Source of the DNA: JAXGYX01 sp964487355
GTDB taxonomy: Bacteria > Bacillota > Clostridia > Saccharofermentanales > Fastidiosipilaceae
Length of the DNA: 22,467 nt
NCBI GenBank assembly: GCA_964487355.1
Contig: CAZAPS010000024.1
Location: 1-22,467 of the forward strand
Direction of reading: 5' to 3'
In this document: piece after piece, positions 19,935 to 22,467 of the stretch
Position numbering within the stretch: position 1 is the stretch's first letter
How the letters are laid out: each line of letters opens with the position of its first letter
Notes under the pieces: model-generated
What the model was told of the DNA's origin: nothing
What the model saw: only the letters and a program-made list of their open reading frames with translations
The model's database searches: none
Program-made: the position numbers and the translations under genes

Positions 19935-22364
19935 ATGGCCAATGAAGACAATGTCAATCGAGAGATCGACTCATCGCGGCGGACGATTTCGACAGCCGAC
20001 GCCAGGAAGATTTGGAAGACCCGATCGGTTCCACCGGTTGAATACTCCAAAGATAAAAACTTTGTCAACCGCGAGCTTAGTTGGCTGGAGTTCAATGAGC
20101 GGGTGTTGCACGAGGCGAGAGATCGCAAAAACCCATTGATGGAAAGACTCACTTTTTTGTCCATCACTCAATCGAATCTGGACGAGTTTTTCATGGTCAG
20201 AGTCGCGTCACTGAAAGATCAGCTGAACGCGAACTATCTGAGAAAGGAAATCAGTGGTCTGTTGCCCTCCGACCAGCTTGCCGCGATCTGCGAACGCACC
20301 CACGCGATGACCGCGCGCATGTATTCCACATTTAATCGCTCCATCCTGCCACTGATGCAAAACCACGGTTTCATGTTGTATAAGCCGGAGGACTTGAACG
20401 CGCGTCAGAAAGCGCAGGTGGACAAATATTTTGATTCGACCATTTATCCGATTCTGACACCGATGGCGGTCGACAGCAGCCGCCCGTTTCCTTTGATCTA
20501 CAACAAAATGATCAACCTCGCCGTTTTGCTGAAAAAGGATGTCACGCGTGGCTTGGAAGAACGATTCTGCACAATTCAGATTCCGAATGTTGTGCCAAGA
20601 TTGTATGTGTTGGATCCTGAACTGGGCAGAGAAACGACACGGATCACGCAAAAAAACGTCGTTGTCACACCAAAGGCGGAGGTTGTCCTGCTCGAGGACA
20701 TCATTCGGATGAACATTGAGAAGCTGTTTGAAGGATTCGTGATCAAGGCGTCGGCCTTTTATCGGATCATGAGAAACGCTGATATGGAGATCGACGAGGA
20801 GGACGCGGCCGATCTGTTGGTGGAGATTGAAAGACAGTTGCGGCTGCGTGACTTTGGCGAGGTCATCAAACTTGAGATCAATGACGATATCGACGACGAG
20901 CTGTTGATCCGCCTGATGGAGGCGATGAGAGTCGACCCCCATTTTGTTTATTCGATCAATGGCCCGCTTGACTTGACGCTGCTGAATCAATATCGAAGTC
21001 TGGATGAGTGCAAAGCTGAGCGCGATCTGTATTATTCGAATTTCACGCCACAGCCGGTTTCAATATTTGAAAGTTATTTGGCGGGACTGAAGGAAAAAGG
21101 TGAGGACGAGCCGGACGTGTTCTCCGCGATTCGTGAAGGTGATATCTTCATGTACCACCCGTACGAGACGTTTGATCTGGTCGTTGATTTGGTGCGCCGC
21201 GCGGCTCGAGATCCACAGGTGCTGGCGATCAAGCAGACACTTTACCGCGTCAGCGGAAATTCGCCGATCATCAAACACCTGGGCGAGGCGGCGATCAATG
21301 GCAAGCAGGTGCTGGTTTTGGTCGAGTTGAAAGCCCGCTTTGACGAGGAAAATAACATTCACTGGGCAAAAGCGTTGGAGAAAGCCGGCTGCCATGTCAT
21401 CTACGGTCTGGTTGGATTGAAAACACATAGCAAAATCACCCTGGTTGTGCGCCGTGAAGATGACGGAATTCGCCGCTATGTCCACCTTGGCACCGGAAAT
21501 TATAATGATCAGACCGCGAAACTTTACACGGATATGGGGCTGTTGACCGCTAAAGAGAGTTTTGGCGTGGACGCGACTGAATTTTTCAACATGATATCGG
21601 GTTATTCTGAACCGGACACTTGGAACAAGCTGATTCCGGCGCCACATTGGCTGCGCCCGACCTTTATTGAATTGATCGAGCGTGAGATCAACCACGCCAA
21701 GGCGGGGCTGAACGCCGCCATCGTGGCGAAAATGAATTCTTTGGTTGATCAGGAAATTATCGAGCACCTCTACGCGGCGTCACAGGCCGGCGTGACGATC
21801 AATTTGATCGTGCGCGGCATTTGCTGCCTGCGACCGGGCGTGCCCGGCCTGTCTGAGAATATTCATGTTCGCTCGCTGATCGGCCGTTATCTGGAGCATG
21901 CCCGGGTATATTATTTTGAAAATGACGGGCACCCCGAGATCTTTTTGTCGTCGGCGGATTGGATGCCGCGCAATCTGGACCGGCGAATTGAACTGATGTT
22001 TCCAATCGAAGATCGAGAATGCTTCGAACGCGTGCGCGAAGTATTGAGTTTCCAGATGCGCGACAACTTGAGAGCGCATATTGGGCGCCCCGACGGCACC
22101 TATCGCAAACCTGACCTTCGAGGGCATGAGCTTTATGACAGTCAGACAGCAAGCTCCAATGTCGCGGTTGAGCGGCACCGCAATCATTTTTACGTCGAGA
22201 CGAATGGGCGCGCTTTTATCCCCATAACGACTCCGCCTGAAGAGCCTGCCTTTATGGAAGATGAGGTTCTGCCCGAGGAGCTGCGGGAGTTGGAGGAGTT
22301 GGAGTCGCTGAACGATTTTAAAGTTGACGCGCAAGAAGATGCTGACATTAGGTGGCAGGTGTGA
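19935..22364 (+). CDS. ppk1: Polyphosphate kinase 1
   Basis: This enzyme reversibly makes polyphosphate from ATP. The 809-residue product exceeds the usual 690-720 residues because of a polar N-terminal extension (about 1-40) before the conserved NFVNRELSWLEFNERVLHEA and FLSITQSNLDEFFMVRVASL, and an acidic, Glu-rich tail. Catalytic motifs are intact: LVELKARFDEENNI, GLKTHSKITLVVRRE with H498, the likely autophosphorylated histidine (equivalent to E. coli H435), YVHLGTGNYNDQTAKLYTD, and EHARVYYFEND with H655 (equivalent to H592; the 157-residue spacing is the same). SSADWMPRNLDRRIELM follows. AGGAGG precedes ATG by eight bases. It follows the Ppx-like gene by 27 bases, so synthesis and degradation of polyphosphate are probably co-transcribed. 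After the stop there is a short GC palindrome (GGCCGCGCGGCC) but no proper terminator. Confidence 0.96.
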   Translation: MANEDNVNREIDSSRRTISTADARKIWKTRSVPPVEYSKDKNFVNRELSWLEFNERVLHEARDRKNPLMERLTFLSITQSNLDEFFMVRVASLKDQLNANYLRKEISGLLPSDQLAAICERTHAMTARMYSTFNRSILPLMQNHGFMLYKPEDLNARQKAQVDKYFDSTIYPILTPMAVDSSRPFPLIYNKMINLAVLLKKDVTRGLEERFCTIQIPNVVPRLYVLDPELGRETTRITQKNVVVTPKAEVVLLEDIIRMNIEKLFEGFVIKASAFYRIMRNADMEIDEEDAADLLVEIERQLRLRDFGEVIKLEINDDIDDELLIRLMEAMRVDPHFVYSINGPLDLTLLNQYRSLDECKAERDLYYSNFTPQPVSIFESYLAGLKEKGEDEPDVFSAIREGDIFMYHPYETFDLVVDLVRRAARDPQVLAIKQTLYRVSGNSPIIKHLGEAAINGKQVLVLVELKARFDEENNIHWAKALEKAGCHVIYGLVGLKTHSKITLVVRREDDGIRRYVHLGTGNYNDQTAKLYTDMGLLTAKESFGVDATEFFNMISGYSEPDTWNKLIPAPHWLRPTFIELIEREINHAKAGLNAAIVAKMNSLVDQEIIEHLYAASQAGVTINLIVRGICCLRPGVPGLSENIHVRSLIGRYLEHARVYYFENDGHPEIFLSSADWMPRNLDRRIELMFPIEDRECFERVREVLSFQMRDNLRAHIGRPDGTYRKPDLRGHELYDSQTASSNVAVERHRNHFYVETNGRAFIPITTPPEEPAFMEDEVLPEELRELEELESLNDFKVDAQEDADIRWQV

Positions 22365-22427
22365 CCTCGGCCGCGCGGCCTATTTGCCCGGGTGACGAAA
22401 ATAATTGATTGTTTTTTGTGAACACGC

Positions 22428-22456
22428 TTGAATTGCTGAATCACATTTGATACAAT
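22428..22456 (+). promoter_or_regulatory. Promoter at the right edge for a gene beyond the window
   Basis: TTGAAT (22428-22433) and TACAAT (22451-22456) are separated by exactly 17 bases. No start codon with a ribosome binding site follows before the window ends, so the gene it serves is outside. Confidence 0.5.
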
Positions 22457-22467
22457 TTAGTTCGTTC

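Noticed and set aside
20208..21767. Two long minus-strand frames (260 and 235 codons) inside ppk1
   Set aside because: Both are antisense to conserved polyphosphate kinase motifs and have the Arg/Gln/His-rich composition of shadow frames.
22372..22383. GGCCGCGCGGCC palindrome after ppk1 as a terminator
   Set aside because: It can form only about a 4-bp stem with a 4-base loop and is not followed by a T-tract.

Overview
The window looks like chromosomal DNA from a member of the Bacillota, most likely of the class Clostridia, with roughly balanced GC. The evidence is the combination of SepF, a HemZ-type radical SAM coproporphyrinogen enzyme, a type II pantothenate kinase, a CmpB-like membrane protein, a Ppx/GppA-HD protein beside Ppk1, a Bacillus-type LexA box (GAAC-N4-GTTC), frequent GTG/TTG starts and strong GGAGG ribosome binding sites. 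The genus cannot be named from sequence alone. No rRNA, tRNA, CRISPR array, insertion sequence or prophage structural gene was seen, and no non-coding stretch exceeds 300 bases.

Left part (1-5670, all minus strand): a CmpB-like membrane protein; a four-gene osmoprotectant (betaine/choline type) ABC importer operon read ATPase, permease, permease, lipoprotein, with overlapping genes, its own promoter and a Rho-independent terminator; and upstream of it an XRE repressor with an ImmA/IrrE-type metallopeptidase.

Middle part (5800-13251, plus strand): an ABC exporter preceded by a possible seven-codon leader; a Y-family DNA polymerase behind an unusually long LexA palindrome; a PLP-dependent YnbB-like (Met_gamma_lyase family) enzyme with an HlyD-like membrane protein 31 bases downstream; then YggS and SepF, a cluster typical of the clostridial cell-division neighbourhood.

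Right part (13367-22467, plus strand): after a 30-bp perfect palindrome come a family 2 glycosyltransferase, type II pantothenate kinase, a HAD phosphatase coupled to it by ATGA overlap, HemZ, a shikimate-kinase-like P-loop kinase, a Ppx/GppA-HD protein and polyphosphate kinase. The last two form a polyphosphate synthesis/turnover pair. A promoter at the right edge points to another gene beyond the window.

The region is mostly housekeeping and stress physiology (osmotic stress, DNA damage, polyphosphate, CoA and haem synthesis). I did not find a clearly new multi-gene system. The most useful leads are the extended SOS operator, the leader/hairpin before the exporter, the XRE-ImmA pair outside a prophage, the pantothenate kinase-HAD coupling, and the divergent motifs in the shikimate-kinase-like and Ppx-like proteins.
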